Positions 42,582 to 52,199 are shown, numbered from the stretch's first letter. The stretch: 64,000 nt of DNA from Chryseobacterium camelliae (GCF_030818575.1 NZ_JAUTAL010000001.1:1178001-1242000); one strand, 5' to 3'. The notes: a model not told the origin generated them from the letters alone. Program-made: numbers and translations.

Positions 42582-44102
42582 ATGAAAAACAAAATATTTA
42601 AAATAAGCATAGCAGCATCATTATTTGTAGGGACAGGACTGATTAACGTTGCATGTAATACAGATAACCTTGAAGATGTTAAAAATCTTGGGGCATTTGA
42701 TACCAATAATTTCTTCAGAAATGAACAGGAATGCTTTTTCGCACTTGTAGGAGCGTATGACCCGGTAAGAAAATATGCAGGCGGCTTTGAAAATATGGTA
42801 ACTTTTTTCAATGCAGGATCTGATGATTTCTACGCCGGAGGAGGAAGTTCCACAGACGGAGCCGGAATACAGGGTCTGTCTAATTACCAGCTGAATCCCA
42901 ATACAATGCCGGTAAGCTATTGGAGAGATTATTATCAGGGGGTTTCCAGGACCAATGTTCTGATCGAGAAAATCCCTCAGGCCAATATGAGTGATGCCAT
43001 AAAAAACAGGTTTACGGCAGAATCAAAGACTTTACGGGCTTTATATTATTTCGAACTGGTAAGAATGTTCGGAAATATTCCTCTTATTACCAAGGAGATC
43101 AAAGCGACTGATGATTACTATAACATTCCTCAGTCTCCTGCTACAGCAGTGTATGCACAGATTGAAGCTGATCTTCTCGCTGCCATCCCTAATCTCCCAA
43201 TGACCGTATCCGGTGATCAGAGAGGCCGGTTTACCCAAGGTGCAGCAAGAGCGTTACTGGGTAAGGTATATCTGTATGAGAATAAAAAAGCAGAGGCAGC
43301 AGCGCAGTTTGCTGAAGTTAACGGAACTCCGGGCGGGACAAGTCAGTACGGATATAAACTTGTCAGCGATTTTGCAAGCCTTTGGGTAACTGATAATAAA
43401 TTTACCTCAGAATCAATTTTCGAGGTCATGCATACCAACAAAGGAAACTCAGACTGGGGATTCTGGGGACAAGGAAATGATGAAGGGAATTCAATTAATA
43501 TTATGGTTGCCCCGAGAGGATACACCAGAAAAACATCTGATGCTCCTGACGTTGTTGCTGGCTGGGCATTCAATCCTGTTTCAACAGATCTTTTCAACTT
43601 TATGCAGGGTGATCCGAGAATGGATGCCAGCATCCTGAATGTAAAGGCTCTTGAGCAGCAGGGTAAGGCAGTATATTCACCTGCATACATGGACTCAGGA
43701 TATTTTTTGAATAAATATATGCCTACGAAAGACGAAGTAACCACATTACCGGGTGCCTCTGAACTGAACTACAGGCAGAATTACATTTACATCAGATTGG
43801 CAGATACGTATCTTATGGAGGCTGAAGCACTTAACGGAACAGGATCCAGGGCTCAGGCGTTGCTGGATGCGGTAAGAGCAAGAGTGGGCCTGGCTTCCGT
43901 ACCGGTTTCCATGCAGGCTATAAAAGATGAAAGAAGAAGGGAGCTGATTGGTGAAGGGCACCGTTGGTTTGATCTGGTAAGATGGGGAGATGCTCCTGCT
44001 AAATTAGGAGCCCGAGGTTTCGTTGCGGGCAAAAACGAAATATTGCCGATTCCTTATACCGAACTTACGGGAACTATCCTTAAACAAAACCCAGGCTATT
44101 AA
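42582..44102 (+). CDS. SusD/RagB-type surface glycan-binding lipoprotein
   Basis: The 506-residue lipoprotein has lipobox INVAC (Cys25). It shows the SusD tetratricopeptide-like helices (LRALYYFELVRMFGNIPL) and the typical C-terminal RLADTYLMEAEALN and DERRRELIGEGHRWFDLVRW. SusD forms the hinged lid over the SusC barrel and binds the glycan. Trp/Tyr residues for sugar stacking are abundant but cannot be assigned. It is 19 bases upstream of the next lipoprotein gene. Confidence 0.94.
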   Translation: MKNKIFKISIAASLFVGTGLINVACNTDNLEDVKNLGAFDTNNFFRNEQECFFALVGAYDPVRKYAGGFENMVTFFNAGSDDFYAGGGSSTDGAGIQGLSNYQLNPNTMPVSYWRDYYQGVSRTNVLIEKIPQANMSDAIKNRFTAESKTLRALYYFELVRMFGNIPLITKEIKATDDYYNIPQSPATAVYAQIEADLLAAIPNLPMTVSGDQRGRFTQGAARALLGKVYLYENKKAEAAAQFAEVNGTPGGTSQYGYKLVSDFASLWVTDNKFTSESIFEVMHTNKGNSDWGFWGQGNDEGNSINIMVAPRGYTRKTSDAPDVVAGWAFNPVSTDLFNFMQGDPRMDASILNVKALEQQGKAVYSPAYMDSGYFLNKYMPTKDEVTTLPGASELNYRQNYIYIRLADTYLMEAEALNGTGSRAQALLDAVRARVGLASVPVSMQAIKDERRRELIGEGHRWFDLVRWGDAPAKLGARGFVAGKNEILPIPYTELTGTILKQNPGY

Positions 44103-44121
44103 TCTAAATTCTATTACAAGT

Positions 44122-44976
44122 ATGATCGCTAAATTTATCAATAAGGGATTTCTGCTTAGCTCAGCTGTGTTTTTCATGGCCAGCTGTACACCTGATACCA
44201 TTGATGGTGATGGTAACGGTATTACACCTTCTGCTGCAGATGCCTCATTCAAAATAACCAAAACAGCGGAAAACAGGTACAACCTGAAAGCAAACTCCAA
44301 CAATTATATTTTCTCTAAATGGAACATCGATGATGACGGGTATAATGCCGGAAAGAATGAAGAAAATCTTTTCCTGCCTGACGCCGGTACGTATGTCATC
44401 CAGCACCAGACTGTAGGAGTCGGAGGTACTGTGACAGGTACTTCAAGCGGGACCATCGTGGTGCCTACATCCGATCCTGTAGCAGGGAATATGATCCAGG
44501 GAGGAAGGTTTGATACCCCGGATGAAATTTCCAAATGGTCTAAACATACCATCAGTTCATCCGGAGCCCAATGGGTTTTTGCCAACGGAAAAGCAACTAT
44601 TGTAGCCAATGGAGGAAGCCAGCAGGGTATTTATCAGGCTGTGAACGTTGTGGCAGGACAGAAATATTCCATCGATATGGTGGTGTCTTCCGACTCTGGC
44701 CTTGTAGATACCTGGTTTGAAGTATATGTTCTTAACAGCATGCCGGTTACAGGCCAGGATATCAGCGGAACGATCTACCGCAATATCAATACCTGGGCAG
44801 GATGCGGAAAGTCGGCATTCAAAGGTAAAGTGTCATCCGTAGGTTGTGACAGTCCTAAAAACGGAGGTGTTTTCACCGCAACTACAACAGGAACCGTTTA
44901 TCTGGAAATCAAGTGCGGAGGAACAACAGTCAACAGCCTTAGCGTAGATAAGGTGGAATTCCGCAGAACACAATAA
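44122..44976 (+). CDS. Surface lipoprotein with PKD-like and CBM-like domains
   Basis: The 284 residues from MIAKFINKGFLLSSAVFFMASC have a lipobox (Cys22). A PKD/Ig-like domain follows (about 35-125, with GTYVIQHQTVGVGGT). Then comes a jelly-roll domain (about 130-284) with GGRFDTPDEISKWSKHTIS and VNVVAGQKYSIDMVVSS, which resembles CBM4/9-type carbohydrate-binding modules. By position in the operon it should be a surface glycan-binding protein of the SusE/SGBP kind. A longer frame to 44023 overlaps susD and is rejected. No catalytic motif is seen. Confidence 0.78.
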   Translation: MIAKFINKGFLLSSAVFFMASCTPDTIDGDGNGITPSAADASFKITKTAENRYNLKANSNNYIFSKWNIDDDGYNAGKNEENLFLPDAGTYVIQHQTVGVGGTVTGTSSGTIVVPTSDPVAGNMIQGGRFDTPDEISKWSKHTISSSGAQWVFANGKATIVANGGSQQGIYQAVNVVAGQKYSIDMVVSSDSGLVDTWFEVYVLNSMPVTGQDISGTIYRNINTWAGCGKSAFKGKVSSVGCDSPKNGGVFTATTTGTVYLEIKCGGTTVNSLSVDKVEFRRTQ

Positions 44977-44984
44977 TTCCCATT

Positions 44985-46448
44985 ATGAAATCACACAATT
45001 CATATAGTTTATTTATGAGAAGTGCTGCACTTTGCGGTGTAGCGCTTCTCTCTTTTTTGGGGTGCAGCAGCACTTCATCAGATTTGGCCAATAATGAAAA
45101 TCCGGCTAACGGAGGCGGTGTAACTACCGGAGATCCTGTGGATGTATGGCTCACGAAAGGAGACCAGTCGGTAAAACTGCAACAGCAGACCGCAGTTTAC
45201 TTTACATCAGCATCCAATAGCTATCCGAACATAGAAATCGATGCTTCCAAAGTATTTCAGACAGTGGATGGTTTCGGTTATACCCTGACAGGCGGAAGCG
45301 TGGAAGTGATCAATCAGCTGAATGCGGCTAAGAAACAGGAATTACTGAATGATTTGTTCAGCAGTTCCGGAATCGGAATCAGCTATCTGAGGATCAGCAT
45401 CGGAGCTTCAGACCTTAACAGCGAAGTATTCTCGTATGATGATATGCCGGCAGGTCAAACCGATCTTACGCTGTCACAGTTCAGCCTGACAAAGGATCAG
45501 GCGGTCATCCAGATGCTAAAAGATATTCTGGTGATCAATCCTAACATCAAAATTCTGGCAACGCCTTGGTCACCACCGGTTTGGATGAAAGACAACGGAA
45601 GTACGATCGGCGGAAGTTTAAAACCGGAATATTACAACGTCTATGCCCAGTATTTCGTAAAATACATCCAGGCAATGAAAGCTCAGGGAATCAATATTAC
45701 CGCTGTTACGCCTCAGAATGAGCCTTTGCATGCCGGAAATAATCCCAGTCTGTACATGACAGCTGCCAATCAGGCTGCATTCATCAAAAATAGCCTTGGG
45801 CCTGCTTTTCAGGCGGCCAATATCAACACCAAAATTATTGCATACGATCACAACTGTGACAATCCGGCTTATCCTCTGGCGGTTCTGAATGATGCTGCCG
45901 CTAATCCTTATGTGGATGGATCTGCATTTCACCTCTATGCAGGTGATATTTCAGCTTTGAGTACGGTGCATAATTTATTTCCGGATAAAAATGTGTACTT
46001 CACCGAGCAATGGACCAGTTCTACCGGAAACTTCTCCGGAGATTTGGATTGGCACGTGAAAAACATTATTATTGGGTCTATGAGAAACTGGAGCAAAACC
46101 GCACTGGAATGGAATGTCGCCAATAATGCCTCATTCGGGCCACATACGCCCGGAGGATGCACCCAATGCAAAGGAGCAGTTACCATCAGTGGAGGAAATA
46201 CTTATGAAAAGAATATTGCCTATTACATCATTGCTCATGCGTCCAAATTTGTTCCGGTAAATTCCCAGAGAATCGCTTCTACTGAGGCAGATAATCTTTC
46301 AACGGTAGCTTTCAGGACACCTGCAGGAAAGACGGTTCTTATTGTACAGAACAGTAGTTCAACAGATAAGACATTTAACATCAAATATAATCAGAAATCA
46401 GCTCCTGTAACCATTTCAGGGAGCTCGGCAGCAACGTATATCTTTTAA
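44985..46448 (+). CDS. GH30 family glycosidase lipoprotein
   Basis: This 487-residue lipoprotein (lipobox SFLGC, Cys27) has a GH30 catalytic barrel with acid/base Glu246 in TPQNEPLHAGN, nucleophile Glu341 in VYFTEQWTSS and the conserved ATPWSPPVWMKDNG. A beta-sandwich closes the C-terminus. GH30 members of this type are beta-1,6-glucanases or beta-glucosidases. As a lipoprotein with an acidic/Ser-rich region after the Cys, it may act at the cell surface on the polymer. It starts 8 bases after the binding-protein gene. Confidence 0.88.
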   Translation: MKSHNSYSLFMRSAALCGVALLSFLGCSSTSSDLANNENPANGGGVTTGDPVDVWLTKGDQSVKLQQQTAVYFTSASNSYPNIEIDASKVFQTVDGFGYTLTGGSVEVINQLNAAKKQELLNDLFSSSGIGISYLRISIGASDLNSEVFSYDDMPAGQTDLTLSQFSLTKDQAVIQMLKDILVINPNIKILATPWSPPVWMKDNGSTIGGSLKPEYYNVYAQYFVKYIQAMKAQGINITAVTPQNEPLHAGNNPSLYMTAANQAAFIKNSLGPAFQAANINTKIIAYDHNCDNPAYPLAVLNDAAANPYVDGSAFHLYAGDISALSTVHNLFPDKNVYFTEQWTSSTGNFSGDLDWHVKNIIIGSMRNWSKTALEWNVANNASFGPHTPGGCTQCKGAVTISGGNTYEKNIAYYIIAHASKFVPVNSQRIASTEADNLSTVAFRTPAGKTVLIVQNSSSTDKTFNIKYNQKSAPVTISGSSAATYIF

Positions 46449-46457
46449 AAGCAGCAT

Positions 46458-48680
46458 ATGAAGAGAGTTTATTTCTTACTGGCCGTTGCCGCATTCGGCA
46501 TGAATGCATTCGGACAGAAAACGGCAGAGCAGAAAGTTTCCGAATTGTTATCTAAAATGACTTTGGAGGAAAAAATAGGGCAGCTGGTGCAATACAGTGG
46601 TTTTGAGTATGCCACCGGACCCCAAAATACCAATTCTGCAACCGTATTGGAAGAAATAAAAAAAGGAAAAGTAGGTTCCATGCTCAATGTTGCCGGATCC
46701 GAGGAGACCAGGAATTTCCAGAAACTGGCATTGCAGTCCAGGCTTAAAATCCCGTTGCTTTTCGGTCAGGATGTTATCCATGGATACAGAACCACGTTTC
46801 CCGTTAACATCGGGCAGGCAGCAAGCTGGGACCTGGCGCTCATTGAAAAGTCAGAAAGGATTGCAGCAACGGAAGCTTCCGCATACGGGATCCACTGGAC
46901 TTTTGCCCCGATGGTTGATATCGCCAGGGATCCGAGGTGGGGAAGGGTGATGGAAGGTTCCGGCGAAGATACTTATTTGGGAACCCAAATAGGTCTGGCA
47001 AGAATCAGAGGGTTTCAGGGAAAAGGATTAGGCAATCTCGACGCAATTATGGCCTGCGCAAAACATTTTGCTGCATACGGTGCAGGAGTTGGTGGCCGGG
47101 ATTACAATTCTGTAGACATGAGCCTCAGGCAGCTGAACGAAACCTATCTGCCGCCGTTTAAGGCTGCCGCTGAAGCCGGAGTGGCTACTTTCATGAACTC
47201 GTTTAATGATATCAACGGAATTCCTGCTACAGCCAACCGGTATATCTTAAGGGATTTGCTGAAAGGGCAGTGGAATTTCAAAGGATTTGTGGTATCAGAC
47301 TGGGGGAGCATCGGAGAAATGGTAGCGCACGGATATGCAAAAGACAATAAAGAGGCGGCGGAAAAAGCCATTATTGCCGGGAGTGATATGGATATGGAAA
47401 GCCGTGCCTATATGGCTGAACTGCCAAAGCTCGTTCAGGAAGGAAAGGTTGATCCTAAGCTGATTGATGATGCTGCGCGCAGGATTCTGATCAAGAAATT
47501 CGAGATGGGTTTATTTGACGATCCTTACCGCTTCAGCAATGAAAAAAGACAGCAGCAACAGACCAATAATAAGGAAAACAGGAAATTCGGCCGGGAATTC
47601 GGTTCAAAGAGTATTGTGTTGCTGAAGAACCAGGGAAACATCCTGCCACTTTCAAAATCTGTAAAGACAGTGGCTTTAATCGGCCCTTTCGGAAAAGAGA
47701 CAACGGCAAACCATGGCTTCTGGTCAGTAGCATTTAAAGATGACAATCAGAGGATTATCAGTCAGTTCGATGGTATCAGGAATCAGTTGGATAAAAATTC
47801 AACCTTGCTGTATGCAAAAGGAGCCAATGTAGATGACCAGGACAGATCCATGTTTGCTGAGGCTGTTGAAACTGCTAAAAAAGCCGACGTGGTTATCATG
47901 ACCTTAGGTGAAGGGCATGCCATGAGCGGTGAAGCGAAGAGCAGGAGCAATCTTCATTTTTCGGGTGTTCAGGAAGACCTGTTGAAAGAAGTTGCTAAAA
48001 CCGGTAAACCTATTGTCCTCATGATCAATGCAGGAAGACCCCTGGTGTTCGATTGGGCAGCAGATCATATTCCGGCGATCATGTATACATGGTGGCTGGG
48101 AACAGAAGCTGGAAACTCTATTGCAGATGTGCTTTTCGGATCGGTAAACCCGGGCGGTAAACTGCCGATGACCTTTCCTAGAACTGAGGGTCAGATTCCG
48201 GTATATTACAACCATTACAATACGGGAAGACCGGCAAAAAATAATACCGACAGGAATTACGTTTCTGCCTATATCGATCTTGATAATGATCCGAAATTCC
48301 CTTTCGGGTACGGACTCAGCTATACCAGTTTCAAGTATTCCGATATGAACCTGAGCTCATCAAACCTTAAAGGAAATCAGACGCTGGATATCAGTGTTAC
48401 CGTTTCTAATACCGGAAAATACGATGGCGAAGAGGTCGTACAGTTGTACATCAGGGATCTTGTTGGAAAAGTAGTGAGGCCTGTAAAAGAACTGAAAGGG
48501 TTCCAGAAGGTTTTCATCAGGAAAGGGGAACAGAAAACAGTTCATTTCAAACTCAGTACCCAGGATCTGAGGTTCTATGATGATGCACTTAATTATGACT
48601 GGGAACCCGGCGAGTTTGATATCATGTTGGGAACGGATTCCCAACAGGTGCAGACCAAAAGAATAACATGGTTAAAATAA
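46458..48680 (+). CDS. bglX: GH3 family beta-glucosidase
   Basis: The 740-residue periplasmic enzyme has a signal peptide (ending NAFGQ), the GH3 N-domain with KHFAAYG (about 202-208) and nucleophile Asp281 in GFVVSDWGS, the second alpha/beta domain and a C-terminal fibronectin-III-like domain (about 645-735). It releases terminal glucose from beta-linked oligosaccharides and is the BglX type. It begins 9 bases after the GH30 gene, and a weak hairpin lies just past its stop. Confidence 0.93.
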   Translation: MKRVYFLLAVAAFGMNAFGQKTAEQKVSELLSKMTLEEKIGQLVQYSGFEYATGPQNTNSATVLEEIKKGKVGSMLNVAGSEETRNFQKLALQSRLKIPLLFGQDVIHGYRTTFPVNIGQAASWDLALIEKSERIAATEASAYGIHWTFAPMVDIARDPRWGRVMEGSGEDTYLGTQIGLARIRGFQGKGLGNLDAIMACAKHFAAYGAGVGGRDYNSVDMSLRQLNETYLPPFKAAAEAGVATFMNSFNDINGIPATANRYILRDLLKGQWNFKGFVVSDWGSIGEMVAHGYAKDNKEAAEKAIIAGSDMDMESRAYMAELPKLVQEGKVDPKLIDDAARRILIKKFEMGLFDDPYRFSNEKRQQQQTNNKENRKFGREFGSKSIVLLKNQGNILPLSKSVKTVALIGPFGKETTANHGFWSVAFKDDNQRIISQFDGIRNQLDKNSTLLYAKGANVDDQDRSMFAEAVETAKKADVVIMTLGEGHAMSGEAKSRSNLHFSGVQEDLLKEVAKTGKPIVLMINAGRPLVFDWAADHIPAIMYTWWLGTEAGNSIADVLFGSVNPGGKLPMTFPRTEGQIPVYYNHYNTGRPAKNNTDRNYVSAYIDLDNDPKFPFGYGLSYTSFKYSDMNLSSSNLKGNQTLDISVTVSNTGKYDGEEVVQLYIRDLVGKVVRPVKELKGFQKVFIRKGEQKTVHFKLSTQDLRFYDDALNYDWEPGEFDIMLGTDSQQVQTKRITWLK

Positions 48681-48706
48681 ATAGTTTTTACATCAGAAGC
48701 GGGATA

Positions 48707-48728
48707 ACACCCGCTTTTGGCGGTAAAG
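48707..48728 (+). terminator. Weak hairpin between GH3 and GH16
   Basis: Arms AAGCGGG and CCCGCTT with a 6-base loop are followed by only two more T. It may cause partial termination, so the last two enzymes could be made at lower level. Confidence 0.45.
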
Positions 48729-48787
48729 GATATCCCATTCTGATACATCCCATAGTGAGGATTTAATAATGAACTTAAATTTTGAAG

Positions 48788-49591
48788 ATGAAGATTCGAC
48801 ATATGCTTAACCTTCTCGGCGGAGGATTGCTGTTTTTTTCTGCTTGCGGCTGTATTTCAGGTCCGTCGCATTCCGGAAGCAGGCTCATCTGGAATGATGA
48901 ATTCAGCGGGATTGGTTTGCCGGATTCCACGAAATGGAATTATGATGTGGGTGGGCATGGCTACGGAAATAATGAAGCGCAGTTTTATACTAAAAACCGC
49001 CTGGAAAATGCCAGGGTGGAAAACGGAAAGCTGATCATCGAAGCCCGGAAAGAACAGTGGAAAGACAATAAATATACTTCTGCAAGGCTTCTTACCAAAG
49101 GAAAGTTCTCTTTTCAGTATGGTACAGTGGAAGTGAAGGCAAAACTGCCCAAAGGGCGCGGAACATGGCCTGCGATCTGGATGATGAGTGAGGGCATGAA
49201 AAAATGGCCTGATGACGGTGAACTGGATATTATGGAACATGTAGGTTACCATCAGGGGTATATCCATGCTTCCGTCCATACGAAAAAGTACAATCATATC
49301 ATCGGAACCCAGAAAACTGATACCCTCATCGTAAAAGATGCGAGCGAAAAATTCCATGTGTACAAAGCGGTCTGGACTCCGGAAAAGATTGATGTATATG
49401 TGGATAAACAGAAGTATTTCACGTATGAAAACAATGAAAAAACCTATGAATCATGGCCGTTCGATCAGCCGTATTTCATTATCCTTAACCTGGCCATCGG
49501 CGGTTTCTGGGGCGGTAAAGAGGGCATAGATGACCGTATATTTCCGCAAAAGTTTGAGATTGACTATGTACGGGTGTACCAGAACAGATAA
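48788..49591 (+). CDS. GH16 family beta-1,3-glucanase (laminarinase type) lipoprotein
   Basis: The 267 residues have a lipoprotein signal (LLFFSAC or ACGC). The GH16 active site is DGELDIMEH with nucleophile Glu145, Asp147 and acid/base Glu150; the extra residue between Asp and the second Glu is the beta-bulge type typical of laminarinases. RGTWPAIWMM and GGFWGGKEGID flank the cleft. It should make internal cuts in beta-1,3-glucan, probably at the surface. The ATG at 48788 is preferred over the TTG six bases upstream. Confidence 0.92.
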   Translation: MKIRHMLNLLGGGLLFFSACGCISGPSHSGSRLIWNDEFSGIGLPDSTKWNYDVGGHGYGNNEAQFYTKNRLENARVENGKLIIEARKEQWKDNKYTSARLLTKGKFSFQYGTVEVKAKLPKGRGTWPAIWMMSEGMKKWPDDGELDIMEHVGYHQGYIHASVHTKKYNHIIGTQKTDTLIVKDASEKFHVYKAVWTPEKIDVYVDKQKYFTYENNEKTYESWPFDQPYFIILNLAIGGFWGGKEGIDDRIFPQKFEIDYVRVYQNR

Positions 49592-49680
49592 ACTAGTGAG
49601 CAAAATTCTCTTCTTTTCGATAAAAATACAAATCGGAAAAGTTTTTGATAAGGGAGCAATATAAAAAGAAAAAGAAATTT

Positions 49681-51120
49681 ATGAGGAAAATAGTCGTAAG
49701 CTGCCTGTTAATGGGGGCGGTTTTCAATGCAAGTGCACAAAATTACTGGAAGAAGAATGCAGGAAAAACAGCCCGGGTTATTCTTACCCAAGCTAAAACC
49801 CAGGAAAAGATGGTGGATAAGGGCGTAGTGAAATTTGTTAAAATGGATCAGCCCAAAGAAACTGATGCCTGTGTTTTTGTAGATCCTGATTTTAAATACC
49901 AGAAACTGATCGGAATTGGAGGCGCCATTACAGATGCATCTGCAGAAACATTCTACAAATTACCAAAGAATAAGCAGAAAGAAATTATTGAAGCCTATTA
50001 CGGAAAAGACGGCTTGGGTTACACGGTTGCGCGTACCAATATGAATTCCTGTGATTTTTCAAGTGATTCCTATACCTACGTCCAGGACAATGACAATTCG
50101 CTGAAGTCATTCAATGTGGCACACGATGAGAAGTATAAAATTCCGATGATTAAAGAAGCGCAGAAAGCCGTTGGTAAAGATTTTACGTTTTTCTTTTCAC
50201 CCTGGAGCCCTCCGGCATGGATGAAATCCAACAAAAGCATGCTGAAGGGCGGAAGGCTTGAAAATCAGTATTACCAGACCTGGGCAGATTATTATATTAA
50301 ATTCATCAGGGAATATGAAAAGAGGGGAATCAATGTTTGGGGATTAACCGTCCAGAATGAGCCGATGGCTACACAGAGCTGGGAATCCTGCATTTATACA
50401 GCTGAAGAAGAAGGGCAATTCCTGAAAAACAACCTGGGACCTACGCTTTGGAAAAATGGCTACAAAGATAAAAAAGTCATGATCTGGGATCATAACCGTG
50501 ACCTGATCTATCAGAGGGCTACTACCACGCTAAGTGATCCGGAAACATCCAAATATGCTTCCGGAATCGGTTACCACTGGTATGAAACCTGGAACAACAA
50601 AACCCAGCTTTTTGATAATCTTCTGGAAACCCAGCGCGCATTCCCGGATAAATTTTTAGCATTTACAGAAGGGTGCAAAGAGCAATTCAACCTGGATAAA
50701 ATTTACGAAGTAAGTCTGGGTGAGCTGTACGGGAGAAATATGATCAACGATTTCAATAAAGGTACTGCACTCTGGACAGACTGGAATGTATTGCTGGATG
50801 AAACCGGAGGTCCGAACCATGTGGGAAATTTCTGCTTTGCACCGATTATTGCAGATACCAGGACCGGAGAAGTGCATTATACCTATGAATATTATTACAT
50901 TGGGCATGTTTCCAAGTTTGTAAAACCTGCTGCACGGAGGATCGGGACTTCCTCCAACAGGGCCGCGCTCACTTCAACGACATTTATGAATGAAAACGGG
51001 CAGCTGGTTACCGTTATCATGAACGATTCCGATACCGATATTCAAACCAACCTCTGGATCGAAGGCATGGCTGCGGCATTAACGGCACCTGCCCACTCCA
51101 TTCAGACGGTATTATTATAA
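49681..51120 (+). CDS. Second GH30 family glycosidase (periplasmic)
   Basis: The 479 residues from MRKIVVSCLLMGAVFNASAQ have an ordinary signal peptide and no lipobox, then a GH30 barrel with FFSPWSPPAWMKSN, acid/base Glu227 in TVQNEPMATQSWESC, nucleophile Glu330 in LAFTEGCKEQF and a C-terminal beta domain. It differs clearly from the first GH30 in sequence and location, so it likely trims oligosaccharides inside the periplasm, for example at beta-1,6 links. It is the last gene of the operon, ending at a strong terminator. Confidence 0.9.
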   Translation: MRKIVVSCLLMGAVFNASAQNYWKKNAGKTARVILTQAKTQEKMVDKGVVKFVKMDQPKETDACVFVDPDFKYQKLIGIGGAITDASAETFYKLPKNKQKEIIEAYYGKDGLGYTVARTNMNSCDFSSDSYTYVQDNDNSLKSFNVAHDEKYKIPMIKEAQKAVGKDFTFFFSPWSPPAWMKSNKSMLKGGRLENQYYQTWADYYIKFIREYEKRGINVWGLTVQNEPMATQSWESCIYTAEEEGQFLKNNLGPTLWKNGYKDKKVMIWDHNRDLIYQRATTTLSDPETSKYASGIGYHWYETWNNKTQLFDNLLETQRAFPDKFLAFTEGCKEQFNLDKIYEVSLGELYGRNMINDFNKGTALWTDWNVLLDETGGPNHVGNFCFAPIIADTRTGEVHYTYEYYYIGHVSKFVKPAARRIGTSSNRAALTSTTFMNENGQLVTVIMNDSDTDIQTNLWIEGMAAALTAPAHSIQTVLL

Positions 51121-51160
51121 TTCAAATAACAAAACTTCATATTAACAGTTATTTTTGCGG

Positions 51161-51196
51161 TACCGGCGGCACTGAAAGTGCCGCCGGTATTTTTTT
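51161..51196 (+). terminator. Terminator of the glucan operon
   Basis: Perfect 13-base arms TACCGGCGGCACT and AGTGCCGCCGGTA with loop GAA, followed by seven T. Confidence 0.95.
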
Positions 51197-51217
51197 CTGA
51201 TTGAATATATAGCCAAT

Positions 51218-51246
51218 AAAAAAGCCGGAAAACAAAGTTTTCCGGC
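51218..51246 (-). terminator. Terminator of fabI
   Basis: Arms GCCGGAAAAC and GTTTTCCGGC with loop AAA. On the minus strand the stem is followed by six T, 24 bases past the stop codon. Confidence 0.9.
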
Positions 51247-51270
51247 CTCTATATTTTTCAATCAAAGATC

Positions 51271-52081
51271 TTATTCCGCATCGTACTTGCTGATGACCTT
51301 CTGGGTAACGCCTGAGCTGCTGAAGCCTCCGTCATGGAAAAGGTTCTGCATCGTAACCTTTTTCGTAAGATCCGAGAATAACGTTACGCAATAATTCGCA
51401 CAGTCCAGAGCGGTAGCGTTGCCAAGCGGTGACATGTCTTCCGCATAGCCAAGGAACCCACCGAAACCTTTTACACCGCTTCCGGCTGTAGTAGGAGTTG
51501 GAGACTGTGAAACCGTATTTACACGCACTTTTCTTTCTCCCCAGTAGTTACCGAATGTCCTGGCAATACTTTCAAGATAGGCTTTGTTGTCAGACATATC
51601 ATTATAATCCGGGAATGTTCTCTGGGCAGCGATATAGCTTAATGCCAGGATGCTTCCCCATTCATTCATACAGTCTTTCTCCCATGCCACACGCATTACC
51701 TTATGGAAAGAAACCGCTGAAACGTCCCAGCCTTTTTCTAACCAATCGTAATTCATTTCAGTATAATGTTTGCCCTTTCTTACGTTCACGGACATTCCTA
51801 TAGAGTGGAGGATAAAATCGATTTTACCGAATTTGGCAACTGCAGCATCAAAAAGTTTTTCCAGATCTTCCACAGAAGTTGCATCAGCTCCGATAACATC
51901 CGAACCTGTTTTTTCTGCCAGAGCATTCAATTCTCCCATTCTCATGGCGATAGGTGCGTTGGATAAAATAAATTCTGCACCCTCCCTCATGGCATCTCTC
52001 TGCAACTTTCCATGCGATAGACTGTTCATTAAGAGCTCCGAAAATAATTCCTTTTTTGCCTTTAAGTAAACCGTATGACAT
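51271..52081 (-). pseudogene. fabI: Enoyl-ACP reductase gene fabI with a +1 frameshift
   Basis: FabI reduces enoyl-ACP in each round of fatty acid elongation. The two overlapping frames join into a normal 269-residue FabI: MSYGLLKGKKGIIFGALNE... with the NAD-binding start, and later LSYIAAQ and DYNDMSDNK, the Tyr-x6-Lys pair. The joint reads CAT GAG GGA GGG TGC, whereas removing one G from the GGG at 51984-51986 restores HEEGAEF. The total length is 3n+1. Since FabI is normally essential, a base-call error is likely; a real lesion with another enoyl reductase elsewhere is the alternative. Confidence 0.88.
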
Positions 52082-52138
52082 ATTTTCTAATGTTTATTTA
52101 GCTACAAATGTAGCAATATTTTGTGTTTACAGCATAAT

Positions 52139-52178
52139 AAAAAACGGAGCCTCTTATAAAAAGGCTCCGTTTTTTTTG
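52139..52178 (-). terminator. Terminator of the small helical protein gene
   Basis: Arms AAAACGGAGCCT and AGGCTCCGTTTT with a 9-base loop, flanked by A and T runs, 22 bases past the stop at 52200. Confidence 0.88.
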
Positions 52179-52199
52179 AAAATATTTATAAAACTGAAA

